Program-made: the position numbers and the translations under genes
From: Nocardioides limicola
GTDB lineage: Bacteria; Actinomycetota; Actinomycetes; Propionibacteriales; Nocardioidaceae
NCBI RefSeq assembly: GCF_016827675.1
Contig: NZ_JAERJA010000013.1
Location: forward strand, 62,001 to 126,000
Length of the DNA: 64,000 bases
Direction: 5' to 3'
Notes under the pieces: model-generated
The model's input: only the letters and a program-made list of their open reading frames with translations
The model's database searches: none
What the model was told of the DNA's origin: nothing
Shown: positions 7,714-17,616 of the stretch, piece by piece
Numbering within the stretch: position 1 is the stretch's first letter
How the letters are laid out: each line of letters opens with the position of its first letter

Positions 7714-8714
7714 GCACCACTGTCGCCGAGTCCGTCACGCTCTGGGAGCGGGTGCGCACGTACTCCCCACCCAGCCGATTCCTCCCGGTGATCGTCACCT
7801 TCGCGGTGTTCCTCGGCATGTTCGGCGTGGGCGGCGTCCGCTACGAGGGCTTCGCCCACCCGCAGGTGTTCCTCCACGTCCTGCACGACAACGCGTTCCT
7901 GATCGTGCTCGCCGTCGGCCTCACCTTCGTGATCCTCACTGGCGGGATCGACCTGTCGGTGGGCTCGGTGGTGGCGATGTCGACCGTGATAGCGGCCAAG
8001 ACACTCGAACTCGGGTGGCCGCCGGCTCTGGCGATGCTGACGGTACTGATCGCCGGGACGTTGCTGGGCACCATCATGGGGCTGCTCATCCACTACCTCG
8101 ACATCCAGCCGTTCATCGCCACCCTGGCCGGACTCTTCCTGGCCCGCGGCATCACCTATCTGATCAGCGTCCGTTCGATCCCGATCACCGACGAGACCTT
8201 CCGGGAGATCGCCTACGCCTCGATCCCGCTCCCGGGCGGCCACTACACCACCTGGCTCGTCGTGGTCGCACTCAGCACTGTCCTGATCGCCGCGTACGTG
8301 CTGGCCCGGACCAGGTTCGGCCGCACCGTCTACGCCATCGGCGGGAGCGAGAGTTCGGCGATGCTGATGGGCCTTCGGGTGGCGCTGGTCAAGGTCGGCG
8401 TCTACGCCATCAGTGGCTTCTGTGCCGCTCTCGGCGGGCTGCTCTTCGCGTTGTACCTCCTCTCGGGCTACAGCCTGCACGCGGTGGGCATGGAACTTGA
8501 GGCGATCGCCGCGGTCGTGATCGGTGGCACCCTGCTCACCGGTGGCCGTGGCTATGTCGTCGGTTCGATGATCGGGGTGCTCGTCTACGGCACCATCCAG
8601 ACCTTCATCAACTTCGACGGCACGCTCAGTTCGTGGTGGACGAGGATCGCCATCGGCGTGCTCCTGTTGGTCTTCGTGGTCATCCAGCGGGTGGCCACCA
8701 GGGGGCCGCGTTGA
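7710..8714 (+). CDS. Sugar ABC transporter permease 2 (YjfF-like)
   Basis: The 334-residue permease is the second channel subunit. Its motifs GGIDLSVGSVVAMSTV and AVVIGGTLLTGGRGYV match the first permease and identify the CUT2 family. The ATG overlaps the previous stop codon (ATGA), which implies translational coupling. The presence of two different permeases, rather than one forming a homodimer, is the mark of YtfQRT-YjfF-type importers. Confidence 0.92.
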   Translation: MSTTVAESVTLWERVRTYSPPSRFLPVIVTFAVFLGMFGVGGVRYEGFAHPQVFLHVLHDNAFLIVLAVGLTFVILTGGIDLSVGSVVAMSTVIAAKTLELGWPPALAMLTVLIAGTLLGTIMGLLIHYLDIQPFIATLAGLFLARGITYLISVRSIPITDETFREIAYASIPLPGGHYTTWLVVVALSTVLIAAYVLARTRFGRTVYAIGGSESSAMLMGLRVALVKVGVYAISGFCAALGGLLFALYLLSGYSLHAVGMELEAIAAVVIGGTLLTGGRGYVVGSMIGVLVYGTIQTFINFDGTLSSWWTRIAIGVLLLVFVVIQRVATRGPR

Positions 8715-9757
8715 CCGCGACGATGCCACCGGCGGGTGGCCGGACCCCGGTGATGGCCGACGTCGCCCGGCTCGCCGGAGTGTCGCACCAGACGGTGTCC
8801 CGGGTCATCAACGGCCAGCCCAACCTGCGTCCCGAGACCCGGGAGCGGGTGGAGCGTGCGATCCGGCAGTTGGGCTACCGCCGCAACTCGGCGGCGCGAG
8901 CGCTGGTCACCCGACGCTCCGGCACCATCGGAGTGATCGGGGCCAAGACTGGGTACTGGGGACCCAGCACGGTGCACCGGGCCATTCAGGCAGCCGGACG
9001 CCAGGCGGGCTTCTTCGTCAGCGCTACCAACCTGGAGAGTCTGACCCGGGCCGAGTTCACCGATGCACTGGACCACCTGCGAGACCAGGACGTGGAGGGG
9101 ATCGTGCTGATCTCCGCCACCGACGATGCACTCGAGGTCGCTCGAGTCCAGGAAGCGACCGGCGTGCCGGTCGTCGTGATCGAAGGAGCCGAGGACCGCG
9201 CCAAGTGGACGGTCGGTGTCGACCAGGTCGCCGGTGCCGCGTTGGGCACCCAGCATCTGATCGAGCTCGGTCACGTCGAGATCCTGCACCTGGGGGGCCC
9301 CGCCGACTGGACCGAAGCGCGCGGCCGCCTGCAGGGCTGGCGGGCCGCGATGTACGCCGCCGGGCTGGTGCCCTCGCTCCACCTGGCGGGGGACTGGTCG
9401 GCGCGCAGCGGCTACGAACTCGGCCGCGAGATCGCCCGGCGTACCGAGGTGACGGCGGTGTTCGCCGCCAACGACCAGATGGCCATCGGCCTGTTGCGGG
9501 CGCTGGCCGAAGCGGGGCGCTCGGTGCCCGAGGACGTCAGCGTCGTCGGCTTCGACGACATCCCCGAGGCCGCCTACCTGATCCCGCCGTTGACCACAGT
9601 CAGACAGGACTTCACCGCCGTCGGCCGCCGAGCCATCGAGATCCTCCAGGCCGCCATTGCCGCCGACGGGACCCCCGAGCCGGAACGACTGATCAGTCCG
9701 GAACTGGTGGTGCGCAGCAGCACCGCCCCATCCCCAGGAAGGAAGCAGAGTGAGTGA
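8711..9757 (+). CDS. LacI-family transcriptional regulator inside the ara operon
   Basis: The protein has 348 residues from the TTG at 8711, which overlaps the permease stop (TTGA) and follows AGGGGG. The ATG at 8723 is an alternative. The helix-turn-helix (ADVARLAGVSHQTVSRVING, GYRRNSAARAL) and the effector domain (VFAANDQMAIGLLRAL, VSVVGFDDIPEAAYLIPPLTT) are clearly paralogous to the LacI protein at 839. It is cotranscribed with transport and catabolic genes, so it probably senses the imported sugar or a product and controls the same operators. It overlaps araB by 8 bp. Confidence 0.88.
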   Translation: MTATMPPAGGRTPVMADVARLAGVSHQTVSRVINGQPNLRPETRERVERAIRQLGYRRNSAARALVTRRSGTIGVIGAKTGYWGPSTVHRAIQAAGRQAGFFVSATNLESLTRAEFTDALDHLRDQDVEGIVLISATDDALEVARVQEATGVPVVVIEGAEDRAKWTVGVDQVAGAALGTQHLIELGHVEILHLGGPADWTEARGRLQGWRAAMYAAGLVPSLHLAGDWSARSGYELGREIARRTEVTAVFAANDQMAIGLLRALAEAGRSVPEDVSVVGFDDIPEAAYLIPPLTTVRQDFTAVGRRAIEILQAAIAADGTPEPERLISPELVVRSSTAPSPGRKQSE

Positions 9758-11432
9758 GCAGGACCAGTACGTCGTGGGTGTCGACTTCGGCACCCTGTCC
9801 GGGCGCGCGCTGGTGGTCAGAGTCGCTGACGGTGCCGAGCTCGGCACCGCCGTGCACGACTACGCCCATGCGGTGATCGAGGATCGGTTGCCCGGCAGCG
9901 GCCGGGCATTGCCCCCGGACTGGGCGCTCCAGGTGCCCAACGACTATCGGGAGGTGCTGCGCGTCGCCGTGCCGGCCGCAGTGGCGGCGGCAGGCATCGA
10001 TCCCAGCCGGGTCATCGGCATCGCCACCGACTTCACGGCCTGCACGATGGTGCCCGTCCTGGAGGACGGCACCCCCCTGAACGAGATCGCCGGATTCGCC
10101 GATCGGCCGCACTCCTACGTGAAACTGTGGAAGCACCATGCGGCCCAACCTCAGGCCGACAGGATCAACGAGTTGGCTGCCGCCCGCGCCGAGCCCTGGC
10201 TTCCTCGCTACGGCGGCCTGATCTCCTCGGAGTGGGAGTTCGCCAAGGGACTGGAGCTCTTCGAATCCGATCGTGAGGTCTACGACCGGATGGATCGCTG
10301 GGTCGAGGCCGCCGACTGGATCGTGTGGCAACTGTGCGGAGAGTACGTGCGCAACGCCTGCACGGCCGGCTACAAGGGGATCCGCCAGGACGGCGACTAC
10401 CCGAGCCGCGAGTTCCTCGACGCACTGGAGCCCGGCTTCGGCGATTTCGTCGCCGACAAGCTCGACCAACCCATCGGCCGACTGGGCGACCGCGCCGGCG
10501 GACTGACCCCGCAAGCAGCCGCGTGGACCGGGCTGCCCGAGGGCATCGCCGTTGCGGTGGGCAACGTCGACGCCCACGTCACCGCCCCCGCAGCCCAAGC
10601 CGTGAGCCCGGGGCAGATGGTCGCCATCATGGGCACGTCCACCTGCCACGTGATGAACGGGGTGGAGGTGCGCGAGGTGCCGGGGATGTGCGGTGTGGTT
10701 GACGGAGGGATCGTCGCCGGACTGTGGGGGTACGAGGCCGGACAGAGCGGCGTCGGAGACATCTTCGGCTGGTTCATCCAGACCTCGGTTCCGGCGAGCT
10801 ACGCCGAGTCCGCCGATGCTGCCGGCGTGTCCCTGCACGAGTACCTCACCGACCTGGCCGCGCTCCAGCAGGTCGGCGAACACGGCCTGGTGGCACTGGA
10901 CTGGCACAGCGGCAACCGGTCGATCCTGGTGGATCACGAACTCTCCGGGCTGATGGTCGGGCAGACCCTCGCCACCCGGCCCGAGGACTGCTACCGCGCG
11001 CTGCTGGAGGCGACCGCCTTCGGCACCCGGGTGATCATCTCGGCGTTCCAGGACAGTGGCGTCCCGGTCCAGGAGCTGGTCGTGGCCGGCGGCCTCACCA
11101 AGAACCCGCTGCTGATGCAGATCTACGCCGACGTCACCCGGCTGCCGCTGTCGATCCTGGACTCCGAGCAGGGTCCGGCGCTGGGCTCCGCGATCCACGC
11201 GGCCGTGGCTGCAGGCGCCTACCCGGACGTTCCCACCGCAGCCAAGAGCATGGGCAGGGTCCGTCGCGGCGTCCACCTGCCCGACGAGGAGAGGGCGCGT
11301 ACCTACGACGCCTTGTTCGAGGAGTACCTGGCGCTGCACGACCACTTCGGTCGCGCCCAGCGCACCATGCGCCGGCTCAAGTCGATCCGCCGGGCCGCAG
11401 TCGACCGCCGCCTGAAGGAGGCCCACGTATGA
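9750..11432 (+). CDS. araB: Ribulokinase
   Basis: The enzyme phosphorylates L-ribulose with ATP to L-ribulose 5-phosphate, the second step of L-arabinose catabolism. The 560-residue protein matches the usual length of AraB and the FGGY kinase family. It starts with the phosphate-binding motif VVGVDFGTLSGRALVV and has VGNVDAHVTAPAA, MVAIMGTSTCHVM and VVAGGLTKNPLLMQIYADV of the second sugar-kinase domain. The GTG at 9750 follows an AGGAAGG sequence and overlaps the LacI stop. The 3' end overlaps araD by four bases. Confidence 0.96.
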   Translation: MSEQDQYVVGVDFGTLSGRALVVRVADGAELGTAVHDYAHAVIEDRLPGSGRALPPDWALQVPNDYREVLRVAVPAAVAAAGIDPSRVIGIATDFTACTMVPVLEDGTPLNEIAGFADRPHSYVKLWKHHAAQPQADRINELAAARAEPWLPRYGGLISSEWEFAKGLELFESDREVYDRMDRWVEAADWIVWQLCGEYVRNACTAGYKGIRQDGDYPSREFLDALEPGFGDFVADKLDQPIGRLGDRAGGLTPQAAAWTGLPEGIAVAVGNVDAHVTAPAAQAVSPGQMVAIMGTSTCHVMNGVEVREVPGMCGVVDGGIVAGLWGYEAGQSGVGDIFGWFIQTSVPASYAESADAAGVSLHEYLTDLAALQQVGEHGLVALDWHSGNRSILVDHELSGLMVGQTLATRPEDCYRALLEATAFGTRVIISAFQDSGVPVQELVVAGGLTKNPLLMQIYADVTRLPLSILDSEQGPALGSAIHAAVAAGAYPDVPTAAKSMGRVRRGVHLPDEERARTYDALFEEYLALHDHFGRAQRTMRRLKSIRRAAVDRRLKEAHV

Positions 11433-12106
11433 GAGTCGTCGCCGACGTCGCCGAGACCATCGCCACCCTGCGCCGGGAGGTGTGCGCGCTGCACGCCGAA
11501 CTGACGCGCTACGGGCTGGTGGTGTGGACCGCGGGGAACGTCTCCGCGCGAGTGCCCGGCCACGAGCTGCTGCTGATCAAGCCGAGCGGGGTGGCCTACG
11601 ACGAACTGACGCCCGAGAACATGGTCCTCTGTGATCTGGACGGTCGAGTGGTCGAGGGCGACCACGCCCCGTCCTCGGACACCGAGGCGCAGGCCTACGT
11701 CTACCGGAAGATGCCGCAGGTGGGCGGCGTCGTGCACACCCACTCCACCTACGCCACGGCCTGGGCGGCCCGAGGCGAACCCGTGCCCTGCGTGCTGACC
11801 ATGGGCGCCGACGAGTTCGGTGGAGAGATCCCGGTCGGACCGTTCGCGATCATCGGCGACGACTCGATCGGGCGCGGGATCGTCGAGACGCTGGTGCAGA
11901 GCCGCTCGTCCGCCGTACTGATGAAGAACCACGGCGTGTTCGCCATCGGACCGACGGCCAAGGCAGCGGTCAAGGCCGCGGTGATGTGCGAGGACGTGGC
12001 CAGGACCGTGCACATGGCACGCCAACTCGGCACCCCGGAGCCCATCGAGCAGCAGTCCATCGACTCGCTCTACGACCGCTACCAGAACGTCTATGGCCAG
12101 CGCTGA
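11429..12106 (+). CDS. araD: L-ribulose-5-phosphate 4-epimerase
   Basis: This zinc enzyme of the class II aldolase/AraD family converts L-ribulose 5-phosphate to D-xylulose 5-phosphate, which enters the pentose phosphate pathway. The 225-residue protein shows LIKPSGVAYDELTPENMV (substrate loop), the zinc ligands in VVHTHSTYATAWA, a third His in KNHGVF, and a C-terminal YDRYQNVYGQR typical of AraD. The ATG overlaps the araB stop (ATGA). Confidence 0.95.
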   Translation: MRVVADVAETIATLRREVCALHAELTRYGLVVWTAGNVSARVPGHELLLIKPSGVAYDELTPENMVLCDLDGRVVEGDHAPSSDTEAQAYVYRKMPQVGGVVHTHSTYATAWAARGEPVPCVLTMGADEFGGEIPVGPFAIIGDDSIGRGIVETLVQSRSSAVLMKNHGVFAIGPTAKAAVKAAVMCEDVARTVHMARQLGTPEPIEQQSIDSLYDRYQNVYGQR

Positions 12107-12169
12107 CCGCGCCGGCACGTCTGCTCACTCCGGCCGCCGACGCCGCGGCCGCGACCGAAGGAACACCTG

Positions 12170-13678
12170 ATGACCCTGACACCCGATCCTGCCGCCGAGA
12201 TCTGGTTCCTCACCGGGAGCCAGAGCCTCTATGGACCCGAGACCCTCGACCAGGTCGCGATCCAGGCGCGCACCATCGTGGATCGACTCAACGACGCACA
12301 GCTCCCGGCGAAGGTGGTGTGGAAGCCGGTGCTGCTGGACTCCGGGACCATCCACCGCCAACTGCTGGAGGCCAACAGCGCCCCGGAGTGTGTCGGCGTG
12401 ATCGCCTGGATGCACACCTTCTCCCCCGCGAAGATGTGGATCGCTGGGCTCGATGCGTTGCAGAAGCCGCTGCTCCACCTGCACACCCAGGCTGGCATGG
12501 CGCTGCCGTGGTCCACGATCGACATGGACTTCATGAACCTCAACCAGGCCGCCCACGGGGACCGCGAGTTCGGCTACATCCAGTCGCGGCTGGGGGTGCC
12601 GCGCAAGACCGTGGCCGGGCACGTCGACTCGCCTGCGGTGGTGACCCGGATAGACCAGTGGGTGCGCGCCGCCCTGGGCCGAGCGGAGTTGCGGCGGCTC
12701 CGGCTGGCTCGGTTCGGCGACAACATGCGTGACGTCGCGGTCACCGAGGGCGACAAGGTCGAGGCGCAGTTGCGGTTCGGGGTCTCGGTCAACACCTACG
12801 GCGTCAACGACCTGGTGGCCGTCGTCGACGAGGTGCCGGACGCCGACATCGACGCCCTTGTCGCCGAGTACGCCGACTGCTACCGCGTCGCCCCCGCGCT
12901 GCTGCCGACCGGGGACCGCCACCAGTCATTGCGCTACGGCGCCAGGGTCGAGCTCGGTCTCCGTCGCTTCCTGACCGACGGCGGGTTCCACGCGTTCACC
13001 ACCAACTTCGAGGACCTGGGCGGGCTGCGCCAGTTGCCGGGCCTCGCCGTGCAGCGGCTGATGGCCGACGGCTACGGGTTCGGCGGTGAGGGGGACTGGA
13101 AGACCTCCGTGCTCCTCCGGGGCATCAAGGTGATGGCCGCCGGACTTCCCGGCGGCACCTCATTCATGGAGGACTACACCTACCACCTGGTTCCCGGCGA
13201 GGAGAAGATCCTCGGCGCGCACATGCTCGAGGTCTGCCCGACGATCACCAGCAGGCCGGTGTCGCTGGAGGTCCACCCGCTCGGCATCGGTGGTCGAGAG
13301 GACCCGGTCCGGCTGCGGTTCGTCGCCGACCCGGGGGCCGGCCTGGTGGCCGGCCTCTCCGACCTGGGCGACCGCTTCCGGCTCACCGTCAACGAGATCG
13401 ACCTCGTGGACCCCGACGAGGATCTGCCGATGCTGCCGGTGGCCTGCGCCGTCTGGCAGCCGCGACCCTCGCTGTCGACCTCGGCAGAGGCCTGGCTGAT
13501 GGCCGGGGCTCCTCACCACACGGTCCTCTCGAAGGCGATCGGCGTCGACGTGCTGCAGGACTTCGCCGAGATGACCGGCACCGAGATCGTGGTCATCGGC
13601 GCGGACACCACCCCGCGCACCTTCCAACGCGAACTGCGCTGGAACGCGGCGTACCACCGACTGGCGGAAGGGCTCTGA
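12170..13678 (+). CDS. araA: L-arabinose isomerase
   Basis: The enzyme isomerises L-arabinose to L-ribulose and needs a divalent metal. At 502 residues it matches the usual length of about 500. Recognisable family segments are [36 protein letters not shown] with a metal-ligand Glu, SFMEDYTYH with the second Glu, GAHMLEVCP with the catalytic His, and GAPHHTVLS near the C terminus. GAAGGA precedes the ATG. The order araB-araD-araA within one transcript with a matched importer makes the pathway complete in this window. Confidence 0.97.
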   Translation: MTLTPDPAAEIWFLTGSQSLYGPETLDQVAIQARTIVDRLNDAQLPAKVVWKPVLLDSGTIHRQLLEANSAPECVGVIAWMHTFSPAKMWIAGLDALQKPLLHLHTQAGMALPWSTIDMDFMNLNQAAHGDREFGYIQSRLGVPRKTVAGHVDSPAVVTRIDQWVRAALGRAELRRLRLARFGDNMRDVAVTEGDKVEAQLRFGVSVNTYGVNDLVAVVDEVPDADIDALVAEYADCYRVAPALLPTGDRHQSLRYGARVELGLRRFLTDGGFHAFTTNFEDLGGLRQLPGLAVQRLMADGYGFGGEGDWKTSVLLRGIKVMAAGLPGGTSFMEDYTYHLVPGEEKILGAHMLEVCPTITSRPVSLEVHPLGIGGREDPVRLRFVADPGAGLVAGLSDLGDRFRLTVNEIDLVDPDEDLPMLPVACAVWQPRPSLSTSAEAWLMAGAPHHTVLSKAIGVDVLQDFAEMTGTEIVVIGADTTPRTFQRELRWNAAYHRLAEGL

Positions 13679-13683
13679 GCGAC

Positions 13684-14679
13684 ATGGAGAAGCGCATCCT
13701 CGGCAGGACCGGGAGGCCGGTCTCGGTGGTCGGCCTGGGCACCTGGCAACTCGGCGCCGACTGGGGCGACGTCACCGAGACCGCGGCCCGGGAGGTGCTC
13801 GAGGCGTCTGCGGAGGCCGGCGTCACCTTCTTCGACACCGCCGACGTCTACGGGGACGGACGCAGCGAGCAGATCCTCGGTCGGTTCCTCGCCGACCACC
13901 CCGGGGCCGGCTTCACCGTGGCGACCAAGATGGGCAGGCGGCTGCCGCAACTGCCCGCGAACTATCGCGCGGAGAACTTCCGCTCCTGGCTGGACCGGTC
14001 CCGCCGCAACCTCGGCCTGGATCGACTGCCTCTGGTGCAGTTGCACTGCCCCCCGTCGGAGGTGATCGACAACGACGCGACCTACGACGTGCTCGATGAC
14101 CTGGTCGAGACGGGTGCGATGGCGGCGTACGGAGTCAGTGTCGAGACCGTCGACCAGGCTCTCAGCGCCCTCCGTCGGCCGCACGTGGCGTCGGTGCAGA
14201 TCATCCTCAACGCCTTCCGGCTCAAGCCCCTCGAGCGGGTCATCTCGGTCGCGGCCGGGACGGGGGTGGGGATCATCGCCCGGGTACCGCTCGCCTCTGG
14301 ACTGCTGTCGGGTCACTACGACGCCGAGACGACGTTCGCTGCGAACGACCACCGCCACTACAACCGCGACGGAAGCGCCTTCGACGTCGGCGAGACCTTC
14401 TCCGGTGTCGACTATCAGGTCGGGGTTTCGGCTGCAGCCGAGTTCGCGTCCCTGGTGCGGCAGTGTCTGCCGGGGGGTGTCTCGACGGCCCAGGCGGCTC
14501 TCGCCTGGGTGCTCCAGCAACCCGGCGTGACGACCGCCATCCCAGGAGCCCGCAACGCCGACCAGGCGGCGGCGAACGCGGCAGCCGCCGGGCTTCCCGC
14601 GCTGCCGGCGGAGTTCCTGGCGGGGGTCACCCGGATCTACGACGAACGTCTTCGGGAGTCCGTGCACCACCGTTGGTAG
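13684..14679 (+). CDS. Aldo/keto reductase
   Basis: The 331-residue protein is a cytoplasmic NADPH-dependent oxidoreductase with a TIM-barrel fold. The catalytic tetrad is visible: Asp and Tyr in FFDTADVYGDGRSEQIL, Lys in VATKMGRR and His in PLVQLHCPP. NADPH-binding segments IPGARNADQAAANAAA and VGIIARVPLASGLLSGHY are present. It starts 5 bp after araA and is the last gene of the operon, so it may reduce or oxidise a pentose or a pentose-derived aldehyde. The substrate cannot be read from the sequence. Confidence 0.88.
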   Translation: MEKRILGRTGRPVSVVGLGTWQLGADWGDVTETAAREVLEASAEAGVTFFDTADVYGDGRSEQILGRFLADHPGAGFTVATKMGRRLPQLPANYRAENFRSWLDRSRRNLGLDRLPLVQLHCPPSEVIDNDATYDVLDDLVETGAMAAYGVSVETVDQALSALRRPHVASVQIILNAFRLKPLERVISVAAGTGVGIIARVPLASGLLSGHYDAETTFAANDHRHYNRDGSAFDVGETFSGVDYQVGVSAAAEFASLVRQCLPGGVSTAQAALAWVLQQPGVTTAIPGARNADQAAANAAAAGLPALPAEFLAGVTRIYDERLRESVHHRW

Positions 14680-14712
14680 TCGTGCCAACCGTCTGCCAAC
14701 CGTGGGCTCCTA

Positions 14713-14752
14713 ATGTGAACTGAGTCACAGATCGTCTGGGACGAGTTCACAT
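14713..14752. promoter_or_regulatory. Regulatory region of the molybdenum hydroxylase operon (9-bp inverted repeat with a CRP/GlxR-like site at 14714-14729)
   Basis: ATGTGAACT (14713-14721) and AGTTCACAT (14744-14752) are inverted and 22 bases apart. Overlapping the left arm is TGTGA-N6-TCACA (14714-14729), a perfect match to the CRP-family core. A TAATGT -10 candidate lies at 14711-14716, so a bound protein would occupy the promoter. Confidence 0.5.
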
Positions 14753-14764
14753 CGAGGATGTGCC

Positions 14765-15232
14765 ATGACGCGGATCAGCCTGACCGTCGACGGCCAGCAG
14801 GTCGTCGACGACGTCGAACCCCGGATGCTGCTGGTGCAGTACCTCCGGGAGCGCCTCGGGAAGACCGGCACGGTGATCGGTTGCGACACCAGCAACTGCG
14901 GAGCTTGCACGGTCCATCTCGACGGCAGATCGGTGAAGTCCTGCAACGTCCTGGCCGTCCAGGCCGACGGCAGTGAGGTGACCACCATCGAGGGGTTGGC
15001 CAGCAACGGCCAACTGCATCCGGTGCAGGAAGCGTTCCGGGAGTGCCACGGACTCCAGTGCGGCTTCTGCACCCCGGGGATGATCATGCAGAGCGTCGAC
15101 CTGCTCGAAGAGAACCCCGACCCCACCGAGCAGGAGATCCGGCTCGGCCTGGAGGGCAACCTCTGCCGGTGCACCGGCTACCACAACATCGTGCGGTCGG
15201 TGCAGGCCGCGGCCAAGGGGGCGACGTCATGA
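14765..15232 (+). CDS. 2Fe-2S subunit of a molybdenum hydroxylase (CoxS-like)
   Basis: The 155-residue subunit carries two [2Fe-2S] clusters that pass electrons from the molybdenum centre to FAD. The N-terminal plant-ferredoxin-type cluster uses [16 protein letters not shown] and a further Cys in KSCN. The C-terminal helical cluster uses [11 protein letters not shown] and [10 protein letters not shown]. It begins a four-gene run in which each gene overlaps the next, in the order small, large, medium, CoxG. The substrate class (CO, aldehyde, purine or other) is set by the large subunit. Confidence 0.93.
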   Translation: MTRISLTVDGQQVVDDVEPRMLLVQYLRERLGKTGTVIGCDTSNCGACTVHLDGRSVKSCNVLAVQADGSEVTTIEGLASNGQLHPVQEAFRECHGLQCGFCTPGMIMQSVDLLEENPDPTEQEIRLGLEGNLCRCTGYHNIVRSVQAAAKGATS

Positions 15233-17616
15233 CCACCACCGCCACCGAGATCGGGCGGGACCGGCGCCGCAAGGAGGACCAGCGGCTGATCACCGGCCGC
15301 ACCCGATGGACCGACAACATGACGCTGCCGGGCATGCTGCACCTGGCGATGGTGCGCAGCCCGTTCGCGCACGCGCGGATCACCAGCATCGACACCTCGG
15401 CCGCCGCAGCCGCTCCGAACGTGGTCAGCGTCGTCACCGGCGCCGAGTTGGGCGAGGAGATGGGCGTGCTGATCAACGCCTGGCCGATCACCCCCGACCA
15501 GGTGGCGCCGGTGCACACTCCGATGGCGGTGGACCGAGCCACCTTCGCCGGGGAGATCGTCGCCGTCGTGGTGGCCCGCTCCGCTGCGGCCGCCCGGGAC
15601 GCCGCCGAACTCGTCGACGTCGAGTACGACGAACTCCCGGCCGCGCTGGACCTCAAGGAGGCCGCCGCGGACACAGTGCTGGCGCACCCCGACCTGGGCA
15701 CCAACAAGTCGGCGTACTGGGTCTTCGACTCCGCTGCGGCCGGCACCGGCGGGGATGTCGAGGAGGCGATCGGCACGGCTCGGGCCGACGGCATCGTGAT
15801 CGAGCGCGAGTACCGTCAGCAGCGCCTGATCCCGGCGTTCATGGAGCCTCGATCGGTGGTGGTCGACCCGACCGGCGAGCAACTCACCGTCTGGTCGGCG
15901 ACCCAGATCCCGCACATCCTCCGCTTCGCCATGGCAGCGACTCTCGGGATCCCCGAGTCCAAGCTCCGGGTGATCGCCCCCGATGTCGGCGGCGGCTTCG
16001 GCGGCAAGCTCCAGACCACCCCCGAGGAGTGGCTCGCCGTGGTGCTGGCCCGTCGGCTCGGCAAGCCGGTGAAGTTCACCGAGACCAGATCGGAGTCGCT
16101 GATCAGCGGCCACCACGGCCGTGACCAATGGCAGAAGCTCACCCTCGCCGCCACCAAGGACGGCACCGTCACCGGCCTCAAGGTGGAGCTGCTGGCCGAC
16201 CTCGGCTCGCACGTCTCCCTGGTCGGCGGCGGCGTCCCGGTGCTCGGCGCGTTCATGTTCAACGCGATCTACAAGTTCCCGGCGTACCACTTCGCCTGCC
16301 AGACGGTGCTCACCAACAAGACCTGGACCGATGCCTACCGTGGCGCCGGCCGACCCGAGGCCACCTTCGCGATCGAGCGGCTGATGGACGAGTTGGCCGC
16401 CGAGCTGGGCGTGGACCCGTTGGTGGTCAGGGAGCAGAACTGGATCAAGCACGAGGAGTTCCCGTTCACCACCGTGGCCGGGCTGGAGTACGACTCGGGC
16501 AACTACGAGGCGGCGACGGCACGCGCGAAGGAGCTCTTCGGGTACGACGAGTTGCGTGCCGAGCAGCAGCGGCGCCGCGACGCCGACGATCCGGTGCAAC
16601 TGGGCATCGGGATCTCCACCTTCACCGAGATGTGCGGGCTGGCGCCGAGCCGGGTGCTGGGACAACTCGACTACGGCGCCGGCGGCTGGGAGCACGCCAG
16701 CGTCCGGATGCTGGCCACCGGCAAGGTCGAGGTGATCACCGGGGCGAGCGCCCACGGCCAGGGCCACGAGACGGCGTTCAGTCAGATCGTGGCCGACCGG
16801 CTCGGGGTGGCGTTCGAGGACGTCGAGGTGCTGCACGGCGACACCCAGATCGCGGCCAAGGGCCTGGACACCTACGGCTCCAGGTCGCTGGTGGTCGGCG
16901 GCGAGGCGCTGGTGCGGGCCGCGGACAAGGTGATCGAGAAGGCTCGGCCGATCGCCGCGCACCTGCTGGAGGCCTCCGTCGAGGACCTCGAGTTCAGCGG
17001 GGGCACCTTCAGCGTCCGGGGCACCGACGCGGGGATGGCCATCGGCGAGATCGCCACCGCAGTATTCGCCGCGCACAACCTCCCCGACGGCGTGGAACCG
17101 TCCCTGGACTCCGACGCCACCTACGACCCGGTCAACTTCTCCTTCCCGCACGGCACCCACCTGTGCGCGGTGGAGGTGGACACCGAGACCGGCCGGGTGC
17201 GGATGCGCAGCTACGTCTGCGTGGACGACGTCGGCAACATCATCAACCCGCTGATCGTCGCCGGCCAGGTCCACGGCGGCCTGGTGCAGGGCATCGCCCA
17301 GGCGCTGTGGGAGGAGGCCGTGTACGACGACTCGGGGACGCTGGTCTCCGGCTCCTTCGTCGACTACCTGCTGCCCACCGCAGCCGACACGATCAGCTTC
17401 GAGATCGACCACACCACCACGCCGAGCACCACCAACACGCTCGGCACCAAGGGCGTCGGCGAGGCCGGCACCATCGCCTCCACCCCGGCGGTGGTGAACG
17501 CCGTGGTCGACGCGGTCCGCCATCTCGGCGTCCACGACATCGCCATGCCGTGCACCCCGGAGCGGGTGTGGCGGGCGATCCATATGTCCTCATCGGCGGA
17601 AGGAGCAGACCAGTGA
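15229..17616 (+). CDS. Molybdenum-binding large subunit, form II CO-dehydrogenase/aldehyde-oxidase type
   Basis: The 795-residue catalytic subunit binds the molybdopterin cytosine dinucleotide cofactor. Motifs are GGGFGGKL, the active-site loop [15 protein letters not shown] and the catalytic Glu in [11 protein letters not shown]. Authentic CO-oxidising (form I) CoxL has the AYRCSFR signature, whereas this protein has AYRGAGR, which defines form II proteins whose physiological substrates are mostly unknown. CO oxidation is therefore not supported. The ATG at 15229 overlaps the previous stop by 4 bases. Confidence 0.92.
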   Translation: MTTTATEIGRDRRRKEDQRLITGRTRWTDNMTLPGMLHLAMVRSPFAHARITSIDTSAAAAAPNVVSVVTGAELGEEMGVLINAWPITPDQVAPVHTPMAVDRATFAGEIVAVVVARSAAAARDAAELVDVEYDELPAALDLKEAAADTVLAHPDLGTNKSAYWVFDSAAAGTGGDVEEAIGTARADGIVIEREYRQQRLIPAFMEPRSVVVDPTGEQLTVWSATQIPHILRFAMAATLGIPESKLRVIAPDVGGGFGGKLQTTPEEWLAVVLARRLGKPVKFTETRSESLISGHHGRDQWQKLTLAATKDGTVTGLKVELLADLGSHVSLVGGGVPVLGAFMFNAIYKFPAYHFACQTVLTNKTWTDAYRGAGRPEATFAIERLMDELAAELGVDPLVVREQNWIKHEEFPFTTVAGLEYDSGNYEAATARAKELFGYDELRAEQQRRRDADDPVQLGIGISTFTEMCGLAPSRVLGQLDYGAGGWEHASVRMLATGKVEVITGASAHGQGHETAFSQIVADRLGVAFEDVEVLHGDTQIAAKGLDTYGSRSLVVGGEALVRAADKVIEKARPIAAHLLEASVEDLEFSGGTFSVRGTDAGMAIGEIATAVFAAHNLPDGVEPSLDSDATYDPVNFSFPHGTHLCAVEVDTETGRVRMRSYVCVDDVGNIINPLIVAGQVHGGLVQGIAQALWEEAVYDDSGTLVSGSFVDYLLPTAADTISFEIDHTTTPSTTNTLGTKGVGEAGTIASTPAVVNAVVDAVRHLGVHDIAMPCTPERVWRAIHMSSSAEGADQ

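Noticed and set aside
15229..17616. Aerobic CO dehydrogenase (form I CoxL)
   Set aside because: The active-site loop is AYRGAGR, not AYRCSFR, so CO oxidation is not supported by the sequence.
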